From Ottelia alismoides (lineage: Eukaryota > Streptophyta > Magnoliopsida > Alismatales > Hydrocharitaceae), in contig JAZKJV010003278.1 of the NCBI GenBank assembly GCA_037367405.1, positions 124,001 through 188,000 on the forward strand: DNA of 64,000 bases, given 5' to 3'. Each line of letters opens with the position of its first letter. Positions within the stretch are counted from its first letter, which is position 1. The translations under genes and the position numbers were made by a program. The notes under the pieces were generated by a model. That model saw only the letters and a program-made list of their open reading frames with translations, was not told the origin of the DNA and did not search any database. Of this stretch, positions 12,830 to 23,892 are shown in pieces.

Positions 12830-14230
12830 TGTAAAAGTGGAGAGAGATGGGTGGTGGTGAAGAACATCCAAAGTCTCCTCTCCATCTCTCTCTCTTAGGT
12901 TTTTTCTTCGCTCGTTCAATTATGGGAGGATTTGTATGTATACACTCAAGCAAAATTCTTATCGGGGTGTCCAAGATGAATCATAACATTGATCCTAGAT
13001 ATTCTTAAAACCATCATTATTTCCATGAAAACAAATTGAACTTCTGATTAAGATAATGATTCGACTCAACTAGATTTTTAATATAATTACCTCGATCTCC
13101 TTTCATTTGGTTGCTTTAAAAAAAAGTAGACTAAACACATATCCGTGTATATGAAAGGGCATCTTTTTAGAGTTTTTCCTTCCCATTTTCTTGGTGTCGG
13201 TGACATTAATGTTGACGCAGATTCCAAAGGCCATTGCTTTTGACTATATGCTGCATTAAATCAAGGAGATGGGACAGTGGCCAACCCTTCACGACTTTCT
13301 GTCTCCACTTAAAATATTTTCATTATTTTATCATCTCCCCTTGTTAGGGTTAGGTGGTCTTTACACTATTTTAAAGCACGATCGAGAATTAATCCCATAG
13401 GTGCACATGCATCTTTTAGTAGGTATAATTGACTTTAAGCAAACCACATACATTTATTAGATCTTTGATACGCATTAAGGTTTGGTTTTACATCTGTAGC
13501 GGCATCTAAATCTTTAGCTATTGCTTTAAAAGATGTTTTTCCTCAAATAAAGAGTTGCCATGAAAAGAGTTTATCCTGATTTCCATATACCTAACAATAA
13601 TTAATAAATCGGAGTTAATTTAGGTTGTGACAACTAAACTATTATGAATTAGAATAAAATGAGGTTTATTATGATGGTCAATTTTATTTTGCAACCATCA
13701 ATTTCTAAAGGAAAATTAAAAGCTTATACTGAAATATTAATTATGCGCATAAAATATGTCAAATAACTGTTAAAATGCACAAGTTGTAAATAGCTACCTT
13801 TTATAACTTTTGAAATTCTTTTACTTCAGACACGATATAATGCTGGAGGTTAAAATAATCATCAAAATATAGAATATAGAGTATGATCACAAACGAATGG
13901 CCGAGTTAAGGGTAAAGATATAAACATTACTTTATCTTTATTGGTTTTACGCTATTCATACTAATGCGGATTAGATTTTGACAGATAAGAAAATATATTA
14001 TCATATACTTAAAATGGATAATATATAGAGAGAGATAATACAGATTGAAAACATACCAAAGCAAACATACTTTATAGTTAGCTTAAATACATGTGACTTG
14101 AATTGCTTACCATGATAAAAAATATTAGTTGTATTTTTTCTCTGAATATTAGTACAAATAAAGTGAAAAAGAATGTAAAACTTTGTTATATAATGTGCAG
14201 ATTTTCTGCAAATAAATTGAAGAATCTTTT
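12830..14230. other. Upstream flank of the plantacyanin gene, no other gene
   Basis: Noncoding upstream sequence. Open frames on both strands near 12555-12974 overlap exon 1 or its leader and are shadows. I see no other coding region. Regulatory sites beyond the TATA box cannot be assigned with confidence. Confidence 0.4.
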
Positions 14231-14339
14231 GATTCACAACTAATGCGTAACCCATTGCTAATGGTTATCTAACGACAGATTCGGTAAAATTTATTGTATG
14301 GTTCATTTAATTAATTAACAATTAATTAATAAGGATTTA

Positions 14340-14500
14340 TGATTCATCGTAAGCTATTAAAATAGCTACCAATACAACATTCGTTGCCAATCTTAGCGAA
14401 TCAAAAAATTAACAATATTCGTTATTATAAATTTACTGGAAAAATATGACAAAGAACACTATATTACTCATTGTATGAACAGTTTTGTTGCAGTACATGA
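14340..14500 (+). repeat. CACTA-like subterminal repeat fragment
   Basis: Short motifs of the type ttcgttgccaatc, ttagcgaatc and attcgttattataaattta recur in this stretch. They match in style and partly in sequence the subterminal motifs inside the neighbouring CACTA MITE (near 14840-14950). No CACTA terminus was found, so this is probably a truncated relative. Confidence 0.45.
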
Positions 14501-14602
14501 TTGCTCCAAGTTTAAGGAAACGATACGATAGACATGACATATGATCCTTTAGCTTTCATTGGTCTAACACAAATGAAGGTTAATGAGATGAATTGGTACT
14601 GT

Positions 14603-14955
14603 CACTACAAGAAATTGACCTTAAGACGACGAATAATTTGGATATTTATTGCAATATCCTCGGTGTTAAAGATGTACCAATGAGAATTATTCACGGTCGA
14701 ATCATCTTTTATATTTATAATTAGCAACTAATGTGATATTCGTCATTAAATATTCATTTAACGACAACTATTCTATTTAGTTATTCATTAAAATTCATAC
14801 TAATCGTTGCTAAATTTAGTTTCGGAAAATATAGCACCAAATACAATTATTCGTTGTGAATTTAAAGAAGTAAGGAACAAATAATAGTCGTTGTTATATA
14901 TTTATCTATGAAAGATAGGACAACAAATATTAAATTATTTGTTGCCTTAGTAGTG
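14603..14955 (+). mobile_element. CACTA (En/Spm-type) MITE, 353 bp
   Basis: The left end is CACTACAAGAAA, the standard CACTA-superfamily terminus. The right end ccttagtagtg carries the inverted GTAGTG form less perfectly. The element is bounded by a 3-bp target duplication, TGT at 14600-14602 and TGT at 14956-14958, as expected for this superfamily. The interior has many short subterminal motifs built on tCGTtg..aaattta in both orientations, as transposase-binding repeats of CACTA elements do. There is no coding capacity, so it is non-autonomous. It lies about 1.8 kb upstream of the plantacyanin promoter. Confidence 0.8.
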
Positions 14956-15502
14956 TGTCGTTAGGAGTTGAATCCAATATTGTGAATGATTCGATGTTGT
15001 AATGTGTGATCATCCAAAGAGATCGCATTAAGTTTGTGATAAAGATAGGATTTAGTGAGATTGGAGTCCACTCTCCTGCCCCTTCACCACCACAAACACC
15101 ACCAAAGAAAAGTCTCTGTCGACATTAATGGAAGAAACTTGTTGCATGTCTCTACTTGGATGAACAGTGCCGACATAGATGTGAATACTTTGACATTCTG
15201 ACCTCAATCACTTGCAGTCGGGTCTTTATGAAACCAACTGTAAATGTTCCAATATGCCCCTAAGATTCTTTGTACGAATGAGCAATAAGATCCATAGCAT
15301 AGAACTTCCGCACTTGAAAAGTAATGTTTGCGCAGCAACGAATATGAGTAACCTGTTATTATATCTTGAAAATTGGATAAAAGACATAAAACAAATATGG
15401 ATTGAATATAAATGAAATGACAAATACTTTATAAATTAACTTAAATATAAACGAATTGAATCACTTATTATGATACAAATGCAATATATGTATTTATTTC
15501 AA

Positions 15503-15506
<4 letters not shown>

Positions 15507-15568
<62 letters not shown>
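15507..15568. repeat. (TA)n microsatellite
   Basis: An almost pure TA run of about 60 bases at the left edge of the foldback-element cluster. Similar but shorter TA runs lie between each following element (15943-15960, 16341-16351, 16725-16822, 16994-17027, 17429-17442, 17581-17601), with some TG and GA interruptions. Confidence 0.95.
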
Positions 15569-15570
<2 letters not shown>

Positions 15571-15942
15571 GTAAAATGGGGTTGCCCCCCATGGGAGAGC
15601 TAACTTGGCTCCTCCTACCTTATTTTCCTCATATTTTTTTTAAATGTTTTCCTAGATTTTCATTATTATATCTTTATATTATGTCATACAAATTTCATGT
15701 GAAACATAGACTCCTGCATCCTCCGTCAAGTCGGGGATGATTTCAACAATTATGCGACTGTTAAAAAATGAATGTCTAAATGGAGGTCATAGGGGTCTCT
15801 GTTTCTCACGAAATATGAGTGACATAATATAGGGATATAGTGATGAATTTCCACGGATTCATTTTCCAAAAAAGATAAAAAAAATATGGGGAAATGGGAC
15901 GGGGGAGCCAGTTAGCTCCCCCCGAGACAGCCCCATTTTCCC
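15569..15942. mobile_element. Foldback element FB1 in (TA)n
   Basis: A 374-bp near-palindrome. The left end GGGTAAAATGGGGTTGCCCC is complementary to the right end, which runs back as GGGAAAATGGGGCTGTC. GAGCTAACTTGGCTCC pairs with the right-hand GGAGCCAGTTAGCTC. The arms continue through 'acataGACTCCTgcatcctccgtc' and its mirror 'aatggaggtcataGGGGTCTctgtttct'. TA repeats touch both ends. It has no coding capacity and is MITE-like. Confidence 0.85.
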
Positions 15943-15960
15943 ATATATATACATATATAT

Positions 15961-16340
15961 AGGGAAAAATGAGGCTGCCCCCTAGGGGCATCCAACATGG
16001 CTGCCCCCACCTCATTTTTCGTAAATTTTTTTATTTTTTTATAAAAATATCACCATGTATATTCATCCATATATCCCTCCTATATGGCATTCGAATTTTG
16101 TCAGAAATAGAGACTCCTACGGCCTCCATCCAGATGTCATTTTTTTAACGGTCGCAGGATTTTTTAAATTGACCCTGTCTGGATGGAGGTCGCAGGAGTC
16201 TCTGTTTCTGACAAAATTCGAATGGCATATAGGAAGGGTATTGGGTTGAATATACATGGTGATATTTTTCAAAAAAAATAAAAAAATTTGCTGAAAAATG
16301 AGGTGGGGCAGCCATGTTGGGGGCAACCCCATCAACCCCA
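15961..16340. mobile_element. Foldback element FB2 in (TA)n
   Basis: A 380-bp near-palindrome of the FB1 type. The left arm reads aggCTGCCCCC..ccaacatggctgcccccacctcattttt. The right arm mirrors it as aaaaatgaggtggggcagccatgttgggggca. Inner arms carry the shared core agagactcctacggcctccatcc and its reverse complement. It is flanked by TA runs. Confidence 0.85.
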
Positions 16341-16351
16341 TATATATATAT

Positions 16352-16723
16352 GAGGAAAGGGATCCTACTCCATGGAGTAGGTAACTTACCAACTCAACTT
16401 TCTTTTTTTCAATTTTTTTTATTTTTTTTGAAAAATACTTCCATGGATTATATCCCTCTAATATATCATTCAAATTTCGTCAGAAACAGGGACTCCTACG
16501 GCCTCCATCTAGAACATGAAAAATACAAAAAATCTGTGACCGTTAAAAAATGACTGTCTGAATGGAGGCCGTAGGAGTCTCTTTTTCTGATGAAATTTGA
16601 ATGACATATTAGAGGGATATAGTTAGAAAATCCATGGAAGCATTTTTCAAAATAAAAATAAAAAAAATTGAAAAAGAAGAAAATGGAGTAGGTAAGTTAC
16701 CTAGTCCATGGAGTAGGATCCCT

Positions 16724-16724
<1 letters not shown>
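16352..16724. mobile_element. Foldback element FB3 in (TA)n
   Basis: A 373-bp palindrome with different ends from FB1/FB2: GAGGAAAGGGATCCTACTCC at the left and its mirror ending GGAGTAGGATCCCTT at the right. Just inside are GGAGTAGGTAA and its complement. The same core (gactcctacggcctccatc and its reverse) lies deeper in both arms. Confidence 0.85.
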
Positions 16725-16777
<53 letters not shown>

Positions 16778-16822
16778 TGTATATGTATATGTATATATAT
16801 ATGTATATGTATGTATATATAT

Positions 16823-16990
16823 AGAGAGAGAGGGCATAGGAGTCTCTGTTTCTGACGAAATTCGAATGGCATATTGGAGGGATATATAAATGAATATAGA
16901 CAGTAATATTTTCTCAAAAAATAAAAAATATAGGAGATATAAGCCCCGGTGCATGTAAAATTACATGCACTAGGGTGCATACTCCTCGTC

Positions 16991-16993
<3 letters not shown>
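16823..16993. mobile_element. Half foldback element FB4
   Basis: Only one arm is present. It starts abruptly at the core (ggcataggagtctctgtttc), runs outward through gaaattcgaatggcatattgg and ends with a distinct terminal part containing cccggtgcatgtaaaattac and ctcctcgtcctc. TA runs flank it. The missing arm suggests deletion at the palindrome centre. Confidence 0.7.
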
Positions 16994-17027
<34 letters not shown>

Positions 17028-17030
<3 letters not shown>

Positions 17031-17411
17031 GAAAGGGAGCCTACTTTGTGAAGTAGGTAACCTTACCTACTTCACATTCCATTTTTGCAATTTTTTTATT
17101 TTTTTTTAAAAATATCACCGTGGATTTTCATAACTATATCCCTCTAATATGTCATTCAAAACTCGTCAGAAACAGAGACTCCTACGGCCTCCATCCAGAA
17201 CAGGTAAAATACAGTAAATCTGTGACCGTTAAAATTGATCGTCTGGATGGAGGCCGCAGGAGTCTCTGTTTCTGACAAAATTTGAATGACATATTAGAGG
17301 GATATAATTTTGAAAATCCACGATGGTATTTTTTTAAAAAAATAAAAAAATTACAAAAAAATGAAATGTGAAGTATGTAAGTTACCTAGTTCACAAAGTA
17401 GGCTCCCTTTC

Positions 17412-17414
<3 letters not shown>
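17028..17414. mobile_element. Foldback element FB5 in (TA)n
   Basis: A 387-bp palindrome closely related to FB3. The left end GAGGAAAGGGAGCCTACTTT pairs with the right-hand AAGTAGGCTCCCTTTCCTC. The core agagactcctacggcctcc and its mirror aggccgcaggagtctctg are well preserved. A CT run and then a TA run follow at 17415-17442. Confidence 0.85.
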
Positions 17415-17442
<28 letters not shown>

Positions 17443-17580
17443 GGCCTGATTCTGTGAGAGCATGAGAGCGGTGATTCTGGACCACTAGATTCAACATGTA
17501 GAGAGAAGACATAATCTAGGGGTCCAGAACCACTGCTCTCATGCTCTCACAGTTTTTGGCTCTCACATGATCACCCCACT
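17443..17580. mobile_element. Short palindromic element FB6 in (TA)n
   Basis: A 138-bp palindrome unrelated in core to the others. TGTGAGAGCATGAGAGCGG and ttctggacc on the left pair with ggtccagaa and CTGCTCTCATGCTCTCACA on the right. Both sides abut TA repeats, so it used the same kind of site. Confidence 0.75.
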
Positions 17581-17601
17581 ATATATATATATATATATAT
17601 A

Positions 17602-17670
17602 GAGAGACCTATTCTAGATGAAGGGCATATGAGTCTATGTTTCTAACGAAATTGGAATGGCACCCCCATT
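17602..17670. mobile_element. Foldback element FB7 fragment
   Basis: A short piece following a TA run. It contains gggcatatgagtctatgttt and gaaattggaatggca, the same core arm as in FB4. The remainder is missing, probably removed where LTR-C begins. Confidence 0.6.
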
Positions 17671-18544
17671 GTGTCTTATATAATAAAGGAGGGGGAGGGG
17701 GTTATCCTATTGAAAAGCAGTGTTTTGCAAGGGTCTAATGTAGTCCACGCAAGGTGGAAGTTATACGAAACTCAACTAATTCAACTATTAACCCACAATA
17801 TAAATCAAGCAATAAAAGCAAAAATAAATGTGGAGTTAAAATTTATTATAACTATACAATAGAACTGTATAGGTGTAAGTATGTAGAGTGTCGAACACAG
17901 GGAGCAAACAGTAGACCTGTGCAAATAAATGCGCAAAAATGTGTGTTCCTCTTGTCTTTGTATTTTGTATGGGTTTTTAATTTTTGATTTTTTATGGATT
18001 TTGATTTTACTTTTTAAAATTTTTAATTTTAAAATTTCTATTTTCTATTATATTTTATATTTTATATTTTTTCCTTTTTAAATATATAATATATGAATAT
18101 ATAAGGATACATATAATATAAGATAATATAATTATAAATATTAGTAAAAATGGCCAAAAAATGAAAAAGAAATTATTTTTGGGTTTGAAATATTTTTTAT
18201 TTTTTTATGATTTTTTTGTTTATTTTGGTCTTTGTATATTTTTAAAGTCAAAAATATACCAAAACAGGGATTGAATAAATAAACTAGATAGTTTTGGAAA
18301 TAAAAAATAAAAATACATTCAAAAATTTCCAAAAATATTTTAATTAATAATATATAATAGAAAGAAAATTATAGAATAGAAAATGGTATATTTGGAATTT
18401 TGAGAATTTTTTAGATTTTTATAAAGGATTTTGGAGCTTTTGAATTTTTATATATTTTCTTTTTCTATTTTTAGTAGTTTTTGGTCTGAAGTCTCGAAAT
18501 ATTAAAATAAATAAAATATATTTTTGGGGAATTTTTCAAAATAT

Positions 18545-20385
18545 TTTTTATATTTTTATTTTATTTAATTCAAACAAGTACTTTTTGTGCTCTTCTTTAT
18601 TTTTATAAAATAGGAAAAGTCCTAAATTACAAATCCAAAAATGTGACGTGAAAGTACTTGCAAGCATGAGCTTAACCCTATTTTTTTGAGAATTTTTAGA
18701 GAGGATGATATTTTTAATAATTAGAAAATATGCACAATAATTAATGTCACGGAAAGGGTATTTCTGTAATTAAAAATAAAGCCAAGAGCTCATTTGCAAA
18801 TTACTCAAAAAATATAAAACTAATATTTAATGTTTCAGGACTAAACATAAATACAAATGCCTGCGAGGGTATCCTTACAAAATCACCACCTCACGTAGGA
18901 CAACACATGAGGTGACGTGGAGTAGACTCAAAAGCAAATAAATAAGTACGAGGTTCTGCGTATGAATGTTACAAAAATATAATAATGACATATGAATGTT
19001 TAAATACTAAATAATAACATACAAAAAATACAGGTTGAAAAATGCAGAATACCCCCAAACGTGCACTATCCAACAGCTCCTAGTCTTCTATTACCACGTG
19101 TCTGCATGAGAGGAGTTGATGACGCTTCGATTTGATGGTCCTGATTAGATCTCATAGTTAAGATCAACGGTGGAGGTGCGGCTGATCCCATGTTGGTTGT
19201 GCGATCTGGCAGCTGCGCTTGATACAACGACAATCGAGGTGGTTGGATGAATTTTGGATGAACTCGTCCAAGGCGAGCTTGGATATGGGGTAAGTCGCTC
19301 CTCCAGCTGCCTGCAAGCCTGTCGTCTATCCCTAAATGCTCATGATGCCTTCCTGCATCTCCCAGGTCCCTTAAAAGGGTCCGGATCCCATTGAGCAGGG
19401 CTCTAGAGCTTGAGGTTTCTCTGGCAGACCTCGAGAAGTTCCTTAACAAAATCGACCCCCCCATATGGGGCCTGTAGTGCCTCAGACCTACGTGATTAGC
19501 ACAAACACAAAAAGAAGATGGTCCTAGGGGCTAGCGGAGGTGGAATGAATAGAACACGGGTCAAATGGGCATCTCCAGCGCGGTGGTGGTGGTGGAGATG
19601 CTGATCACCATATACAAGAAGGATCTGGGTGGATGGCGTGGCGTGGGGCGAAAAGAAGCGGTAGGGGGTGAAATAGGTGTGGTTGGCAAGTCGGAAATAG
19701 TCAAATATGCTCCGATGAACTATGAGTGAGTTATTTACGCTAAAATAATTAATAAAACCTAAAAATAATTGTGGAGAATAAAACCTACACCTAAGATCTA
19801 CCTAGAAAAGCAAAAAAAACTCAAGTGGCCGTGAAGCCACGAGATCAGAACCTCATGGTGGTGCTCCAGCGGAGATGGTGGAATGTGCTTCTACTCCGCC
19901 TTCTCAATCAACCTAGCTGCTGGGCAAAGAGACTGACACCCTCCTCCAGCCATAGAGCGCAAAAAAGATAAGAAAGTGGGACAAAGATGATTCAAGAATG
20001 AGAAGAAGGAGGAGCAGATCTTTTGTACAGGCGACTGGAGGGCGACAAAGAACGTGGTCAAACACTCAATGCAATGATCCTCGGATTGAGGAGACAATGG
20101 CACCTGGAAGAGGTGGGTCGAGGGAAAAAGGTCCAAGAGGAATCTACCTAAAATAATGACTACTTCGAGCAGCAAAAATCGAGGAAGAAGAGGTGGTTGT
20201 CAGGTCTGACAGGGGATAGGATGAATGTCAAATAGTTGACTGAAGTCAATTAGTGAAGCAACCTCGTTGATCCACATAGACCAACCAGGAAAAACCTGCC
20301 CCGAAATTATTTATAAATCCTTTAATAAATAACAAAATATTTTATTTAAGTAAAGTTATAAAATAAAAATTGGTTATTATTTTTA
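18545..20385 (-). repeat. Tandem duplication in LTR-C, unit 1
   Basis: About 1.84 kb repeated directly at 20386-22228. Marker pairs are 'actttttgtgctctt' (about 18580 and 20408), 'gaaaaatgcagaatac' (19037 and 20877) and 'gagatcagaacctcatgg' (about 19840 and 21684). The units differ by many substitutions, so the duplication is not recent. Confidence 0.8.
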
Positions 20386-22228
20386 TATTTTTTGTATTAT
20401 TTATTTCAAATATGCACTTTTTGTGCTCTTTTTGATTTTTATAAAATAGGAAGAGTCCTAAATAGTAAATCTAAAAATGTGACATGAAAGTATGTGCAAG
20501 CATGAGCTTAAATGTATTTTTTTTAGATTTTTTTAGAGTGAGGGTTATATTTTTAAATAATTAGAAAACATGCACAAAAATTAGTGTCCTGGAAAGGGCA
20601 TTTTTGTAATTAAAACTAAAGTCAGGAGCTTAGTTGCAAATTACCCTAAAATATGAAACTGATATTTAATATTTCAGGACTAAACGAAAATACAAATACC
20701 TGCGATGGTATCCTTACAAAATCACCACCTCATGTGGGACATCACGTGAGGTGACATGGACTAGACTCAAAAGCAAATAAATAAGTACAACGTTTTGCGT
20801 GAAAATATTACAAAAAATACAATAATAACATATGAATGTTTAAATACTAAATAATAACATACAAAAAGTAGGGGTGAAAAATGCAAAATACCCCAAATGT
20901 GCACTATCCAACACCTCCTGGTCTTCCACTTACCACATGTCTGCACGAGAAGAGTTGATGACGCTTCGCTTGGATGGTCCTGATTAGATCTCAGGGTTGA
21001 GATCAATGGTGGAGGTGCGGCTGATCCGATGGTGGTTGTGTGATCTGGCAGCTATGCTTGATCCAACGACGATCGAGGTGGCTGGATGAATTTTGGATGA
21101 ACTCACCCAAGGCGAGTTTGGATCTGGGGTAACTCGCTCTTCCGGTCGCCTACAAGCTTGACGACTATCCCTAAATGTTCTTGCTGCCTTCCTGCATCTC
21201 CCATGTGCCTTAAAAGGGTCCGGAGCCTGTTGAGGAGGGCTCTGGATATTGAGGTTGCTCTGGCAGACCTGGAGATGTTCCTTAACAAAACCGACCCCCC
21301 ATGGGGCCTATAGCACCTCGAACCTACGTGGTTAGCACAAACACAAAAAGAAGAAGATCCTAAAGGCTAGCGGGGGTGGAATGAGTATAAGATGGGTTAA
21401 ATGGGCATCTCCGGTGAGGTGGTGGTGGTGGTGGAGATGTTGATCACCAGATCCAAGAAGGATCTGGGTGGATGGCATGGTGCAGGGCGAAGAGAAGGGA
21501 TAAGGGGGTGAAATTGGTGTGGTTGGCGAGTCCGAAATAGTCAAATATGATCTAACGAATTACGAGTCAGTGATTTATGCTATAAAAATAAATAAAACCT
21601 AAAATAATTGCGGAGAATAAAAACCTACACCTAAGATCTACCTAGAAAAGCAAAAAAAAACCTTGAGTGGTCGTGAAGCCACGAGATCAGGACCTCATGG
21701 CGGTGCTCCGCCGGAGATGGTGGAATGCGCTTCAACTCCGCCTCCTTGATCAACCTTCATGGTTGGAAAAGATATTGTCACCCTCCTCCAGTTGTAGAGT
21801 GCAAAAGGAGAGAGAAAGTGGGGTAAAGATGATTCAAAAATGAGAAGAAGGAGGAGCAGAGCTTTTGTACAGGTGACTGGAGGGCAACAAAGAATGAGGT
21901 CAAATGCTCGATGCCACATTCCTCAGATTTAGGAGACAATGGCACATAGAAGAGGATGGATGGAGGGAAAAAAGTCCAAGAGGAATCTACCCGAAATAAT
22001 GACTTACTTCGGCCAACAAAAACCGAGTAAGAAGAGGGGGTTGTCAGGTCTGACAAGGGCTAGGGTGCAGGTCAGATAGTTGACTGAAGTCAATTAGCGA
22101 AGCAACCTTGTTGGTCCTTGTGGACCAACTAGGAAAAACTGGCCTCGAAATTATTTATCAATCCTTTAATAAATAACAAATGATTTTAGTTAATTAAAGT
22201 TATAAAATAAAACATGGTTATTATTTTA
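20386..22228 (-). repeat. Tandem duplication in LTR-C, unit 2
   Basis: Second copy of the 1.84-kb unit. It ends with 'aattaaagttataaaataaaacatgg', matching the end of unit 1 near 20355. The double G-box hairpin at 20727-20752 (CATGTG..CACGTG inside ACCT..AGGT) is better kept here than in unit 1. Confidence 0.8.
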
Positions 22229-23884
22229 TATAGTATTTTAATATGATTTTTATTTATTTTTATGAGCTTGTTTATTACAAGTTAGTTATTAGGGTTTCAT
22301 TTATAGGTATATTTACCTATGTTTTGAGTCTTTTATTTTTATTTTTATTTTATATTTTATTTTTTTATTTACTTAATTTATATAATTATAACTTATTTTT
22401 ATAGACATGACATACATTGAAATAAATAAGGGTATATTGATGAATATATGATTTATCGCCTTTATTCTTTCATTTTGGCTAAAATCCTTGGTAAAATACA
22501 TGTAAATAATCACTAATTCCAATCCATTATCATTCTAACCACAAATATTAATATTATATATTTAACACTTATTTTACCCAAATAGAAAAAGGAAAATAAA
22601 AAGAAAAGAAGGATGAACATAATTATGTACAGACTGATCTTAACCCCAAGACAGGTCAATATTGACCATGTCGACAATAGTAAATAAGTAGGGGGATATA
22701 TAGATCTTAAATTATACCAATGTTAGAAAATCAAGAATTGTACATAAACACATTTTTCACATTATAAATATTTTACCTATTTTATTTATCATTAAGAAAA
22801 TTCCAAACCAAAACACTCTCTTAATAAAAGTTATTCATAAAAATATATATTAATTTATAAAAATATTAGAACATTTATTTAGTATAAAAATAAAATATTA
22901 CGATGAACTGAAAAAGCCGCAAAAGCCGACTTCCGAAGTTCATAACTATTTATGGAAAACTCCACACAGACCAAACTCAGTTTTAAACTTTGTTTTATTA
23001 ATAATACTATTTAGTAAAAATATCAAAAAAATATTAAATAAAACATGTGAGTTTTGGCATTTGGGCATGTTGTACATATGTACTATATGTAGGAACTACC
23101 TGTATTTTTGATTAGTTAACAGTAAACCCAATTAACTTAATTTCTATTTTAAAATTCTTTTAAAAATTTATAGAAAAATTTTAAAATATAACTTAAGCCA
23201 AAATACCAATAAATCCGAAGCCACGAAGCTGCTACCTAAATTTTCCGGACCTCAAAACTCAACCATATAAACTCTGAATTGGGAAACTCAATCTTACAGT
23301 ATTATTTAATTATCTACAAAATGACACTGATTTCGTTGAAATCAGAGTTAATATGAAAAATGTGTGTTTCGGGACCATATTGGTATATTGTACAATGTAC
23401 CGTAATTTATTATAATTGAATATAGGTTATTTACTATATTTATATAATCTATTAAAAATTTAAATATTAAATGAAATTAAAATTATTTATTTATTTAATT
23501 ATTAACTTACTTACTTATTTATTATTTAATTACTAATTATTATTTAATAAATCATTAAGTTGCTTAATTATTTCATTAATTATATATAATTAATTATTTA
23601 ATTATTACTCACTTAATTATTTACTTATTAATACTATAATTATTACTTAATTTAATACAATTATTAATTACTAATTTAATTTAATTATTTTTCTCTTTGC
23701 CCTCCTTTTTCCCTCCCTGTATCTCCTTCTCTACGCCTACTCACCGCCTCCCTCTTCCCTCCTCCTTCTCCTCCGCTAGTAGCCAAATGACGAGGCCGTT
23801 GGGTCGTTCGTCCAACTGACGTCGGTAACGAGACTCACCGCCGATGATGCCACCTATTTCTTGGGCTCCAAGCTTCTCCTCCTC

Positions 23885-23892
23885 TATAAATA
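23885..23892 (+). promoter_or_regulatory. TATA box of the O LTR
   Basis: TATAAATA within cctctataaataggaaccct. About 190 bases of CT-rich U3 lie upstream and a GC-richer transcribed segment follows. It occupies the same relative place as the TATA boxes of LTR-A, M and E1. Confidence 0.65.

Larger units (their letters stand above)
17700..22437 (-). mobile_element. Minus-strand gypsy LTR remnant (LTR-C) with internal tandem duplication
   Basis: Read on the minus strand it has the layout of the large LTRs. Its U5 end is near 17886-17909 (plus 'gtcgaacacagggagc', matching M's LTR at about 35107). Double CACGTG-like hairpins lie at 18890-18913 and 20727-20752. The mid part is duplicated. The left limit (about 17700) is approximate. 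The right end is cut at 22437, where the plus-strand O LTR begins, so O probably inserted here. Open frames inside (for example 19066-19464 and 19891-20175, minus) occur in both duplicated units but break differently and are not convincing genes. Confidence 0.6.

Noticed and set aside
12555..12974. Open frames overlapping the plantacyanin first exon and promoter
   Set aside because: Shadows of exon 1 or of its leader. The minus-strand exon has domain support.
16634..16995. Open frames rich in Ile/Tyr
   Set aside because: They are translations of the (TA)n/(TG)n microsatellite.
19066..20175. Open frames of 132 and 94 residues (minus)
   Set aside because: They lie in LTR-C duplicated units. 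The second unit (21103-22056) shows altered frames and no known domain.
22400..22437. aataagggtatat before the O LTR as a polypurine tract
   Set aside because: This is upstream of a 5' LTR, where no polypurine tract is expected, and the similarity is weak.
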